64,000 bases of DNA from Petunia secreta (lineage: Eukaryota; Streptophyta; Magnoliopsida; Solanales; Solanaceae): contig JARKIP010000023.1 in the NCBI GenBank assembly GCA_029990175.1, forward strand, positions 19,797,501 through 19,861,500, given 5' to 3'. The position numbers were made by a program, and so were the translations under genes. A model generated the notes under the pieces. That model was not told the origin of the DNA and did no database searches. It saw nothing but the letters and a program-made list of their open reading frames with translations. This document shows, in pieces, positions 1-11,348 of the stretch. Position 1 is the first letter of the stretch; each line of letters starts with the position of its first letter.

Positions 1-1042
1 TTATATGGCTATAAAAAAGAAAGGATCTTAAGGCTCAGAGTTGGCTAACGGAGGATTAATTTCATTTGGTGGCTTGAAAGGCTCAAACGGGTCAAAGAAA
101 TGCCTATTGTCATATTCAACCACTAAATTGACACTTCATTCATTGTCTAGGACGCACAAGTCAAGTTCTAACATGCATATTCAATTAATAAGCTTTAGAG
201 GAAGAACTCACCTCACTAGCATACGGGACAAGAGACAAGAATATCAACTTTCGAACACTTAAGGTGAGGATCTAACCTATACTACGCATGCATAAAGTCA
301 TCACAAGAACCTAAAGGTTATAATTGCAACTCTCAACAAACAATCCACAAACTTTTTCATGTGTGCTCTTAATATGTTGGTATCAAACAAGTCAGGAAAC
401 AAGGATGACACTTCTATGATTAAAGTCCTAAAAAGTGCCCGGTTCAAAATAATTACACTCTTGGGAAAAGAACCAAGTAAAAAAAAAATCAAGAAGGTTA
501 TTTATTAAGTTAAGACTATTTACACAAGTGGTATTTACAATGGGTGGTTGTTTTCGGGCCCAAGTAAAAATGAGTTTCACAAGGGTTGCCTACGTATCGT
601 AACAAGTGCGAATCAGAGGAAAGAAGGAAACGTCCCAAGTGTAGTTCACGGGAGTACCTTTTTAGCATTTTTCTTTTTGGGATTTTTGAAAATTTTTCAA
701 TTTGTTTGGGCTTTTGGTTTTTTTTTTTTTTTTTTATATGATATTAACAACTACACACTACACTATAAATTTAAAAAAATAATATAAGAGAAGAATATAA
801 ACAACATCACATGATTATATACATCACAAATACAACCTAAATTAAACATTCATATCAACATAACAAACATAACATAAAGATAGTTTGGGACATATCAATC
901 AAAAATAATTATCACCCCATCCCTAACATGAAAAGTTGCTATGTCCCCAAGCAACTAAATATAGAACCAGAGTGATTAACAAAAGAGTTAGCCAAAAGGG
1001 AAGAGAACCTATTCATCTCCGGCAATTTCCTTGCCATTGCCC
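1..1042 (-). other. Non-coding 3' part of element A
   Basis: No believable coding region is seen. The stretch is AT-rich, with a T-tract at about 719-736. Positions 583-652 hold a short module (TGCCTACGTATC, then GAATCAG, then GTAGTTC) that also occurs in the 3' region of the Ogre-like element C. Position in the element suggests 3' untranslated sequence before the missing 3' LTR. Confidence 0.4.
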
Positions 1043-1083
1043 TCAACATGTCTTCTTAGGGATGATTGCCTTCTTTGTCCTCT

Positions 1084-1115
<32 letters not shown>

Positions 1116-2448
1116 ACAGCTTCCTCTCTTGAGGCCATTCTGGCCATATTCATCTGGATCTCCTCATTAAGCTCCATATTTCTGAGCACACCTAAATTTT
1201 CAAGTGCCTCTTCTTGCATCCTTCTCATGTTCACTTGGTGTGTAAGATTCTGGGGCTGTTGGATGGTTCATCCTTCTTGTCTTTGCTCCCTTTCATTCCA
1301 CAGTATATTCACACTATTGACCATGTCCCGATGTGTGACTGCGAACACATGGATGCACTTCTTTATCTTCATGATATCCTTAGCATGTGCATCAATGGCT
1401 TCGCTCAACTGATCAAATTCAGTTGGGATGATCTTATGGGCAGAAGGTGGAGGTGGTTGCATCCGAGGCAGGTTACACAGGTGTACCCCAAACTCTTGTA
1501 TTTTGTCTTGCAACTCCTCAAGTTCCCGAGTGAGATTTTCAATGGCAGCCTCAACTTGAGATACCTGTGGTGGGGGAGCCCTTGAAGAGGATGGGCCGAC
1601 AGTATTTGATGGCATCCTTTGATGAGGTGTAGGCGGTGTTGGATTTCTTGGGTTGTTCTCATCATCAATGGCATATAAGTCGAAAGCTTTCATTGGAAAG
1701 GCAAAGTCATCATCATCTGTACTGATCCCGAGTTCCATGAGAAATTCAGTCAGTGTGTTGGCAAATGGGAGGTTGACACTTCCAGTATGGGCAGCTTCTA
1801 GCATATTTCTCACCATCTCAGCCCCCAAATTAATTCTCACCCCTGTCATGAGGCATCCAATGATGATAGCCTTCCTGAGAGAGATCAGATGTGTGTCCCT
1901 TGAGGGCATGATTCTTGAGTTCACAATGGCATGCCACCCTTTGGCTTCAAAATTCAAGTCTTGAAAGGTAATTGGTGCACCAAACCTTCTCCATGCAGGC
2001 TTTCTCTCTCTCCCAATTATGGGAATAAGCCATTTTCTTTGAGCTTATTCTTCCATCCCCAACTTAGCCAAGTATTCATCTTCTCTAAAGTTAGGAAAGT
2101 TCAGGTGTTGGTTCAAGGCCTGAGCTGATACTTCCACTACCTGGCCTCTACATTCAATTATGCATTCAGGTCCTGGTTGATTACTCAGCACTGAGTAGAA
2201 CTCCTCTATCAACTGTATAGCTGCTAAACCTAACCTCTTTGTGAAAATTTTAGCCCAACTAGTCTCGAAAAATCGATTGTAGAAGTTGGGGTTGAGCTCC
2301 TCAAGCTTCTTCATTATCACCCTTCTTTCATACATCACTTTGCCTTCTCCTTATCTGTGCTAATGACAATACTGAAGGAGTCACTATCAGAAGTTGGAGG
2401 GATGGGTGGTGCAGGTGTTCTCCCTCTTTTCCTTGGTGCTTTAGCCAT
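1043..2448 (-). pseudogene. Extra ORF of element A, putative plant transposon protein (PF20167-like), broken
   Basis: Three overlapping minus-strand frames together read like one protein of about 460 residues. A start (MAKAPRKRGR) lies at 2448. The piece at 2338-2045 (ERRVIMKKL to FREDEYLAKL) and the piece at 1957-1268 (SLRKAIIIGCLMTGV, LPFANTLTEFLMELGI) follow the pattern of the putative plant transposon domain often found in Solanaceae gypsy-derived ORFs. A proline-rich linker and a coiled coil (ENLTRELEELQDKIQEF) follow. The C-terminal end at 1234-1043 is glutamate/arginine-rich and reads through the TC microsatellite. Frame changes occur near 2338, 2000 and 1260, so it is not functional as it stands. 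It lies downstream of pol, where Athila-group elements carry extra or env-like ORFs. Its function is unknown, and the family call is from pattern memory. Confidence 0.6.
1084..1115. repeat. (TC)n microsatellite
   Basis: A run of TC dinucleotides with one interruption (CTAT). On the minus strand it encodes the repeated Arg-Glu tract at the end of the extra ORF of element A. Confidence 0.9.
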
Positions 2449-4218
2449 TTGAATATCTGAGCAAAATCAAACTCAAAGAGCAGTGTGAGTCACTCAATTG
2501 GTTATACTATCCTACTCCTAGCTAAGCTACAAGTATCCTAAACTAGCATATGAAGTTCATGGAGTGGAATGTAATGGAATAACATACTTGGGAAATTCAA
2601 ACAATTCAGAGGGTGCACAAGAAAAGGCGGGTCGCAGAACCGTGGGCGAGCTCGCAGAACTAAAAGGTGGCCCGCAGAATCAAGTGCTGAGAAGCACCAG
2701 TGGGTCGCCGAAAAAATGCGAGGCTTTTGCTCAAGCCGTAGAAAAAATTTACTTGTAAGTGAAAGCTCACCTACTCATTCTGCCCTTACCTCTGCGAGGC
2801 ACACTTTGGCATAGGCGACTCGCACAACTTTTGACCAAAGGGGTCGGCAAGTCGCCTTTTTTTATGCGATTGGCAAACTCAGCTCGCCTGTTTTTCGAGC
2901 TCACTTCTTACATCGGCAGCCTCGCACTTACTTGTGTAGGCGCGCCTAGTGTAGTCCGCACTTTATTGTGCGGCATCATGCCTCATCGGCGGCTCGCCGA
3001 GTCCTTGGCTCAGTTTTCTACAGTGCACAGGTTCCAAGTTATTCCATTCCCCACTTCCCTTTACACCCCCCAAACACACTCCTAAATGGTCTTTTCAACT
3101 TCTCACATCTCTCACATTTTCTCTCAAGAACGACACCACGATTTCAACCGAAAAATCATGAAAACTCAACCAAATTTCATACCAAGTTCAAAGCTTTTTC
3201 AAAATCTCAAGACAAACAAGGTGCGTTCATGGTGTCATTCAAGTTCAAGTTTTGGGTATTTTTAATTTTGCTTTCTTCTTCTTCTTCTTCTTCTCATTTC
3301 TTTAATAAGGACAAAGTAAACTCACAACTACACACTCAAGGGTTCTAATTTCATGAAATAAAGATTAAGAACAAACTCTAAAATTAACATAATCATGGAT
3401 AATGCAATTAATCAACCAAACCCCACCCCCAACATGAATTTTTTACTAACCCACATGTAAAACATGAAAATTAAAGTGAGGGGTTGAATTTCTTAACGGA
3501 TCTGTGAAGAATTTCGAATTAGGTTGAGGGATTAGCAGTGGGTTGGTGAAATCGAGTGCGTGTGTTGTGATTTGGAGTGTTGTTTGTGGGGGTGGTGGTA
3601 GGTCCGAACAATAACTTCTGGTGGTGGTTGTGCTTTTTCGGTTGGGGTGAAACGTTAAAAAAAAATACCTTGGGGCCTTATATAGTCGGGTACAAACCCG
3701 CTAGGCCCATGAAAGAGGCGGCTCGCACTTTATTCGGCGGCTCGCTGAAGTGAGTGCGAGTAGGACTTAAGGCCTTTAAATGTGCACCATTGTGTTTGGC
3801 CCGCTGATTGTTCTGGGGAATTGGTTGGGGCGGCTCGCCTAGTGAAAGGCTGAGCAGTCCTTCACTCAGCAGAAAATTTTTACTCACTGCTTGTATCGGC
3901 GGCCCCCATTTCCTTTGGTTCGGCCGCCCTTTTAGTTCCGTACTTTAATCGGCAGTCCTGTCCCCCTCTTCAACTTTTCTTACTTTTCATCTCTTGCAAT
4001 TTCCTGCATCAACACCACTCCAACCAAGATCAAGTGTATTCATCACAGAACTTCACATAGAGAATTTACACTAACTATATGGTTAAAACTAAAATGGCTA
4101 AAAGTAAAACTTGGGTAGCCTCCCAAGAAGTGCTTGATTTAACGTCGCGGCATGATGGTGTTACCTCGACCTTCAAGGATCCATGAATTAGATGCAAGCG
4201 ACCTTCCTAGGCTCGGAT
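2449..4218 (-). other. Spacer of element A with GC-rich islands and conserved end-of-pol motif
   Basis: No coding region is recognised. Two GC-rich islands (about 2620-3010 and 3700-3960) repeat a short motif of the GGCGGCTCGC type, separated by AT-rich DNA. A TTC microsatellite sits at about 3276-3294. At 4091-4155 (minus) is a segment containing TTCTTGGGAGGC followed by ACCCAAG and, upstream, CGCGACGTTAA. The same segment recurs at 37545-37595 on the plus strand in element B. I infer that it marks the end of the pol region in this Athila group. Confidence 0.5.
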
Positions 4219-6669
4219 TCACATCCTAAGTAATGCTTCACTCTTTGGCCATTCACTCGGAAAGTTGTAGAACTTCGTTTTTCTTGCAATTTGACCCATC
4301 CATATGGTGACGTTCTCACCACCTTGAAAGGTCAACTCCACTTGAATTTCAACTTTCCGGGGAATAAATGCAATCTTGAATGAACAATAGCACCATGTCT
4401 CCCGCTTTGAATTCTCGATTCCATATCTTCTTGTCATGGATTATCTTCATCTTTTCCTTGTACAGCTTTACATTTTCATAGGCAAAGAACCTCATCTCCT
4501 CAAGTTCATGTAGCTTTTCCACCCGAGACTTGGAAGCTTCTTCCCAATTCATGTTGAGCTTTTTCAATGCCCAAAGAGCTTTATACTCCAACTCCACGGG
4601 GAGATGACAAGCTTCGCCAAAAACTAACTGGAACGGTGATATCCCAATAGAAGACTTATAAGCCGTGCGATATGCTCATAAGGCATCATCCAACTTTTTC
4701 GCCCAATCCGTCTGGTTCACATTTACTGACTTGGCCAAAATTTGCTTGATCTATCGATTTGACACTTCAAGTTTGCCACTTGTTTGGGGATGATAAGGTG
4801 TAGAAACCTTGTGTCTCACCTCATATTTCTCCAACAAAGAGCTAAAAGTCTGATTGCGAAAGTGGGTACCCCCATCACTTATGATTGTGAGAGGGGTGCT
4901 AAATCTTGTGAAAATGCTTTTTTTGAGGAAGGCTGTGACACTTCTAGCTTCATTGTTCGGTAAGACTATCGCCTCAACTGATTTTGACACATAATCAACC
5001 TCCACAAGGATGTACTTCATACCATACGAGCTTGGAAAAGGACCCATGAAGTCGATTCCCCATACATCAAAGAGATCCACTTCTACAATGGGATTTTGAG
5101 GCATTTCATACCTCATTGAGGTTCCTCCTATTCTTTGACATTGATCTCAACTCTTCGTGTATTCATAAGCATCTTTGTACAAAGTAGGCCAAAAGAAACC
5201 GCATTTAAGTACCTTTGTCGTCATTCTAACACCTCCATGATTTCCTCCATAAGGAGTGGAGTGACATCCTTCAAGAACAGCTCCTTGCTCAGCTTCGGCA
5301 ACACACCTTCTTATCATTCCATCGACACATACTTTAAAAAGAAAGGGATCATCCAAAAGTATTGTCGTGCATCTTTGATCAACTTCTTCTTTTGATTGAA
5401 TGACAAATCCTCCGGGATTTCTCCACATGCAACATAATTGGCTAAATCGGCATATCAAGGAGTTTCCTCCCAAGATACCGCCAATAGCCTCTCATCCAGA
5501 AAAGAATCATTGATCTTTTGGGCGACCCTCCTCCTCTAAACAGGATAAGTGGTCCGCCACTTGATTCTCGGTTCCCTTTCCATCAAGCACCTCAAGATCA
5601 AATTCTTGTAACAGTAGAACTCATCTAATCAACCTTGCTTTTGAATCCTTCTTGGCCATCAATTATCGGATTGCGGAATGATCAGTATGCACAATAACCT
5701 TAGATCCAATAAAGTAAGATCGAAATTTCTCAAAGTCAAATGCAATAGCTAGTAAGATCGAAATTTCTCAAAGTCAAATGCAATAGCTAGCAACTCCTTT
5801 TCCGTCACAGTGTAATTTTGTTGAGCTCCATTCATGGTCTTTCTAGCATAAAAAATAGGGTGAAACATCTTCTCAACCCTTTGGCCAAGAACGGCCCCCA
5901 ATGCAATATCGCTAGCATCACACATGAGCTCAAATAGGAGATCCCATTTTGGACTCACTATTACCGGTGCGGTTGTCCATCTCAATTTGACTTCTTCAAA
6001 GGCTTTCAAACATGCTCATTGAATTCAAACTTAGAATCTTTTTCCAACAACTTGCACAATGGGTTGACAATCTTGGAGAAATCTTTGATGAAGCGACGAT
6101 AAAATTATGCATGTCCCAAGAAGCTTCTAACTCCTTTGACGGTTGTAAGAGGTGGACGTTTGGAGATGACTTCAATCTTTGTATGATCTACTTCAATTCC
6201 TTTCTTTGACACCTTGTGCCCTAGAACAATCCCTTCTTGAACAAGGAAATGACATTTCTCCCAATTGAGCATAAGTTTAGTTTCTTCACACCTCTCTAAA
6301 AATTTCTTCAAATTAGACAAACAATCTTCAAAAGAATCACCCACTACGGAGAAATCATCCATGAACACCTCTAAGAAATTTTCCACCATGTCATGGAAGA
6401 GTGCAAGCATGCACCTTTGAAAAGTAGTCGGGGCATTGCAAAGTCCAAAAGGCATTTTGCGGAATACAAAAGTGTCATAAGGACATGTGAAGGTTGTCTT
6501 ATCTTGATCATTTGCTTCAATTGAAATTTGATTGTACCCCGAGTATCCATCAAAAAATCAATAGTAAGCTCGGCCCGCCAAACGATCAAGCATTTGGTTA
6601 ATGAAGGGCAGGGGAAAATGATCTTTTCTTGTTGCATTGTTGAGCTTATAGTAGTGCATGCATACTCGC
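4219..6669 (-). pseudogene. Element A pol remnant: RT C-terminal part, RNase H, integrase
   Basis: From 6669 downward the pieces read as RT (RKDHFPLPF-like residues, MPFGLCNAPTTFQRCM at 6455, catalytic FMDD near 6360), RNase H (FELMCDASDIALGAVLGQ near 5940, TVTEKELLAIAF), and the integrase zinc-binding region (5473-5147). The integrase core follows (5116-4751) with [14 protein letters not shown] and a downstream Glu that could form the D,D,E triad, then a C-terminal tail (4597-4219). Frameshifts and stops separate the pieces. One break is explained by a 38-bp tandem duplication at 5713-5788. The upstream end at 6669 is exactly the MULE insertion point, and the missing RT start is at 12525-13359. 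It is non-functional. Confidence 0.85.
5713..5788. repeat. 38-bp tandem duplication inside RNase H of element A
   Basis: A 38-bp unit beginning AGTAAGATCG is present twice head to tail (5713-5750, 5751-5788). The unit is not a multiple of three, so it shifts the RNase H frame. Confidence 0.95.
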
Positions 6670-6829
6670 GAATTTTTGGCTGAATACATCATCAAAGTAT
6701 GGGTCAAATCTAAGTTTCATCATCCAAGTTTTAAGTTGAACAAAAAAATTACCGAACTATTCAAAAGTTAGCAGAACTCATACTGGAATTAACTAACATT
6801 AAAAACTTAACGTCTAGCACCTCACGTGA
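6670..6829 (+). repeat. Left terminal inverted repeat of the MULE
   Basis: About 160 bp, matching the inverse of 12365-12524 with only scattered differences (for example GGGTC against GAATC near position 35 of the TIR). The match ends at CACCTCACGTG. Confidence 0.95.
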
Positions 6830-7012
6830 CCTTACATCCTCCCAAAATAATCTTATTCTGATTCAAGTCTTTCGAACATATTTCCCGCCTCTTGGAATTA
6901 AGGGTTTAAATTTGCTATCTCTCCTCTATCTCCTCCGTACAATCATCTTCTCCTACCTTCTTTCTCTGGCTTATCGATTATCACGTACTTTGGATTCAGA
7001 AAAAAAGTCAGA
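6830..7012 (+). promoter_or_regulatory. Likely 5' untranslated and promoter region of the MULE transposase
   Basis: AT-rich sequence between the left TIR and the first plausible start codon. It contains pyrimidine-rich stretches (CTCTCCTCTATCTCC). No clear TATA box was assigned. In Mutator elements the promoter typically lies in or next to the TIR, which is inference here. Confidence 0.35.
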
Positions 7013-9887
7013 ATGTTGGCTCGAAGTTCTAGTGGCAGATCCTGCACACCCAATTATGGTATTGCTAAATTCAATATTTTCCGAAAAAAATTTATTGAAT
7101 ATACCATCATCTTATTTAAATATGCTTTAAAGGTGTATTATTTAAAATGAATTTGGTGATATAGCATTATTTTATACATAAGTGTTAGTCGCTAATCTAT
7201 TTTAAAATTTGATGAACTTACTTTTAGATAAAAGTTTTTAATGCCAACGATTCTTATATATAGATTTTATGTGCAGATCCTGTTGCAGAGGCCTCCTTTT
7301 TCACGGTTAAAGTACACCATGGTGGATCATTTGTGTTTAATCCTAAAAAAAGCTATGTCGATGGAACGGTTGAATACTTCGACTATGTAAATGGAGCAGC
7401 GATACAGCTATCAGACTTTAAAAGCATGGCCGAGATATGTAGTTATGAAAAGGAGTTTGTGGTTTTTTGGCACAAATATAGCTTAACTCGTGATAAGTAT
7501 CGACTAGTTGGAAGTAATATTGAAGCTGCTCGAGTTGGCAACTCTATTCTGCATAACCGACTAGTGGAGATATATTTTGAGCACCTGAATTTGTATGGCG
7601 ATGAAAATCGATGTCAAGAGGAAACTGAAAATGTTAATCCAAAAATGCCAACAAATGATGTTACATCGGGCAGTGAATTCGAAGACGAAGATTATAACTT
7701 CGAGGATGATGACTTATTATTTTCAATGAATGTTGATCCTTCAGTAGAATATTTTGGAATAAATATAAGGGGAAACAAAAAGAGAACTGATGAGAATCAA
7801 GATTCTGTTAGCGAGGAGATGCTTAAAAAGATGCAAAATGAGGAGGGTGACTCAGATTGCGTCGATTCTGATGATACGAGGAGCCTAGATGATGATTCAG
7901 AGAATGAAGATGGTTATTTTTCCAAGCATAATCCAAAGCTCGATGGCCTTGAGCCTAAATTAGAGTTGGGAATGATATTTGGAAATAAATCCGAGTTCAA
8001 GGAAGCCGTGGTTGCACATGAAATCAAAAAAGGAAAATCAATCAAGTGGAAATTGGATGACAAAATAAGAGCCAAGGTTGTATGCAGAAAACCTGATTGT
8101 AAGTGGAAAGTTTTAGGTTCAGTAATGCAGAGGGATACATATTTTCAAATAAAGGTTTATATTTCAGATCATGATTGCCTTGGGTGAAACTATAATAATA
8201 AGACTGTTAACTCTACCTGGATAGCTCGAAAATATGTTGATAAGGTGAAATCTAATAGAAATTGGAAGATATCTGAATTTAGAGACACATTGAGTAGGGA
8301 ACTAAAATTACACGTCACGTCGTATCAAGCTAGAAGGGCAAGAAATAAGGCTATTGCACTGATAGATGGTGATGTAAAAGACTCATTTGGTATGCTATGG
8401 AATTATTGCAACGAGATTGTTAGAGCTAATCCTGGAACATCTGTTTTTATGAATCTAACACCAAATGAAAATCCTGACAAGCCGATGAGGTTTCAAAGAT
8501 TTTACATTTGTTTTGCTGCTTGTAAAGAGGGTTTTAAGGCTGGGTGTAGAAAGATTGTAGGCGTCGATGGTTGTTGGTTGAAGAGTACTATGTATGGGGC
8601 ACAATTACTAACCGTTGTTACTTTAGATGGGAATAATAACATCTTTCCAATTTCTTATGCAATCGTTGAGAAGGAAAACAGAGAAACATGGCAATGGTTT
8701 TTGAGCCACTTGATGAATGACATTGAGATAGAAGAAGAACACTTGTGAACATTTATGTCAGACAAGCAAAAGGGGCTTATTGAAGCTTTTGAAAATGTTA
8801 TGCCCAATGTTTCTCATAGATTTTGTGTGCGACATTTGCATAACAATTTTAAGAGAGCAGGATTCCATGGGAATGCTTTAAAAATTGCCCTTTGCAAAGC
8901 TGCTAATGCAACAACAGTTGAAGGCTTTACTGCTGCCATGGATGAATTGCTTAAGTTAGACAGTGAAGCTTATGAATGGCTTTCTAACAAGTTTTCAAGT
9001 GAATGGTCAAGATCACATTTGTCAACTTTTTCGAAGTGTAACATTTTATTATACAAACCATTGTAAGGTGTTTAATAAGATGATTCTTGATGCGAGAGAC
9101 AAGCCGATATTAAAGTTGTTGGAGATCATTAGACATTTGCTTATGGCTCGAATTGATGCAAACAGAGAAAAAGCTAACCAATGGAATCTGGGTGACATTT
9201 GTCCTAATTCTAGGAAGAGATTGGATAAAAATATGATGGATGCGGCTGAATATATTCCAAAAAAATCAAACATGTGGAACTATGAAATACTTGGTCCGTC
9301 AGATTCGGACAATTGGGTTGTTGATTTGTATAAGAGGACATGTAGTTGTAGGAGATGGGATCTTGTAGGAATTCCTTGTAAGCATGCTATATCGGCAATC
9401 CGGATGAAGAAAGATGAGGTTCTCGACTATGTTGATGAGTGCTACAAGGTTGATACATATAGGAAAATTTATGAAGGTTCAATATTTCCTATGAATGAGC
9501 CTGATTTATGGCCAAAATCCCTGAATCCTCTACCATTGCCTCCCTTGTACATGAAGAATAAGAAAGGAAGGAAGCAAAAACTAAGAAGGAAAGATGACGA
9601 TGAGCCAGGAGCAAGCAAGACAAGGCTAAAAAGGAAACAAAAGTCTGTTGATTGTAGTAAATGTAAGAGGCCTGGTCGTAATAGAAGAACATGCACTTCA
9701 TTAGAGGCTACTGAGATTGATCCGTCGGACTACCAATCAAGTTCTCGTAATGTTGGAAAGTTGCCGGTAAGAATCTTTGCTTAAGTTTTATTTATGATTG
9801 CTTATTAGAAAAAAATCTCTTACTTGACATTTTATATTTTCCTTCTAGGTTCGAAGAGGTTCATTTCAAGAAAGCGACAACAACTAA
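7013..9887 (+). pseudogene. MULE transposase (mudrA-type), three exons, inactivated
   Basis: Exon 1 is 7013-7058 (starts MLARSSSGRSC) with donor GT at 7059. Exon 2 is 7277-9766 after acceptor GCAG, with donor GTAAG at 9767. Exon 3 is 9849-9887 and ends VRRGSFQESDNN. Phases agree at both junctions. In order the protein shows a PB1-like N-terminus (TVKVHHGGSFVFNP), an acidic linker, a MuDR DNA-binding region (FGNKSEFKEAV to CKWKVLGS), the MULE catalytic region (VDGCWLKS, TLDGNNNIFPI, MSDKQKGLIEAF), a SWIM zinc finger (CSC then CKH near 9345-9385) and a terminal zinc knuckle in which the His is Arg (CSKCKRPGRNRRTC). Two in-frame TGA stops (8185-8187 and 8746-8748, the latter where Trp is usual) and a one-base frameshift near 9050 disable it. 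Length is normal for the family, so decay is recent. Confidence 0.9.
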
Positions 9888-10199
9888 AGAAAAGAAATAC
9901 TCTTTTTGGTTCTGTGATTTATCAATTTTATCTTTTGTGTAATGCCTAGCTCTTTTAGTGTTCAGTGTCTTGAATTTTTTTGTGTATGTTCAGTGGAACC
10001 AATTAGTTCATTAAAGGTGTTTTATGGCATTGAAATATTATATTTATTAGGATTTTACTCTGTTGTTTTCTTTTTTATTGGTATTTATCTTTTAGAATAT
10101 CCTCATTCTCAGTTAAAGTTATTTACATTTAAGCCAATTTCTTAAGTTGGACTGGTGTTTAGGTTACTGATTATGGTGTAGGAACAAATCCAAAGTTAG

Positions 10200-11010
10200 A
10201 CTCTATGTTAGCGTACTATATTTGGTGCTTGGCTTGTTTTTTCTGGTGTTTGGCTTAGTGTTTCTGGTGTTTGGTTTACTGTTTATGGTGGTGGTGTTTG
10301 GCTTAGTGTTTCTGGTGCTGGAAAAATTCATCGCTGCATCTAGACCAATGGCTGCTGAAGAGTGATGTTGGAACATGTAAAGGAACAGGTTCAAGAGGTG
10401 AGAAAATCCTGCTCCAGGTAAAGAAAGAGGTCCAAGAGTGATGCTGGAACATGTAAAGGAACAGGTCCACAAAGCTGCTGCAAATGATACTGTAACTGGT
10501 GTTTGGCTTAGTTTTTCTGGTGTTTGGCTTAGTATTTCTGTAGTTTGGTTTACTGTTTATGGTGGAGGTGTTTGGCTTAGTGTTTTTGGTGCTGGAAAAA
10601 TTCATTGTTGCATCTAGACCAATGGCTGATGAAGAGTAATGTTGGAACATGTAAAGGAACAGGTCCAAGAGATTAAAAAAATCATGCTCCATATAAAGGA
10701 ACAAGTCCAAGAGTGATGCTGGAACATGTAAAGGAACAGTCCATAAAGCTGCTGCAAATGATACTGTAACTGGTGTTTGGCTTAGTTTTTATGGTGTTTA
10801 GCTTAATGTTTCTCTTATTTGGTTTACTGTTTATGGTGGAGGTGTTTGGCTTAGTGTTTCTGGTGCTGGAAAAATTCATCGCTGCACCTAGACCAATGGT
10901 TGCTGAAGAGTAATGTTAGAACATGTAAACGAACATGTCCAAGAGGTGAAAAAATCCTGGAACATGTAAAGGAACAGGTCCAAGAAGTAAAAGAAGCCAG
11001 CAAATCAAGG
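10200..11010. repeat. About 275-bp tandem repeat, three copies, inside the MULE
   Basis: Blocks containing GTGTTTGGCTTAGTGTTT, then GTGCTGGAAAAATTCAT, then AACATGTAAAGGAACAGGTC recur starting near 10286, 10563 and 10837. Shorter sub-repeats of the GGTGTTTGGCTTA type occur within each unit. The copies differ by scattered substitutions and small deletions. On the minus strand long open frames arise from this composition, but I do not regard them as genes. Confidence 0.85.
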
Positions 11011-11348
11011 AAGCTGGTTAGTGCAAAAATATATGCAAACAAAAGCCTGGTTCTTTTCAAGTCTATTTATGGACAACAGGGTTTGGGTGCGTGTTTCTTG
11101 TCCTGATATATACCAAAGAAGGGACAAACATATTCTAGAACAAACACCAAAAATCCTCATCTGCTATCTGTTATTTGGTGCAGAACATATTGTAGCAATT
11201 TCTTTCTTAGACAATACATCAAATGTTAGAGCTTGCATGAAAACTAGGAACAACTAGCTACTAAAGTCCACGATAGATGAAGAGAACAAAATCTCCAGTG
11301 AAAGCATTAGCAAAAGTGTCTTACATTATAGGTCCAAAGTCAATAAAT

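Noticed and set aside
936..1964. Plus-strand open frames over the 3' part of element A
   Set aside because: They are mirror frames of the extra ORF on the minus strand and of the TC microsatellite, with no domain-like sequence.
2449..4090. Possible 3' LTR of element A
   Set aside because: GC-rich words resemble the 5' LTR, but the LTR start (TGATCCACGC) and flanking order are not present, so no LTR was called.
10203..11060. Minus-strand open frames with repeated Asn-Thr-Lys-Pro in the MULE
   Set aside because: They arise from the 275-bp tandem repeat. The peptide is a repeat artefact with no family pattern.
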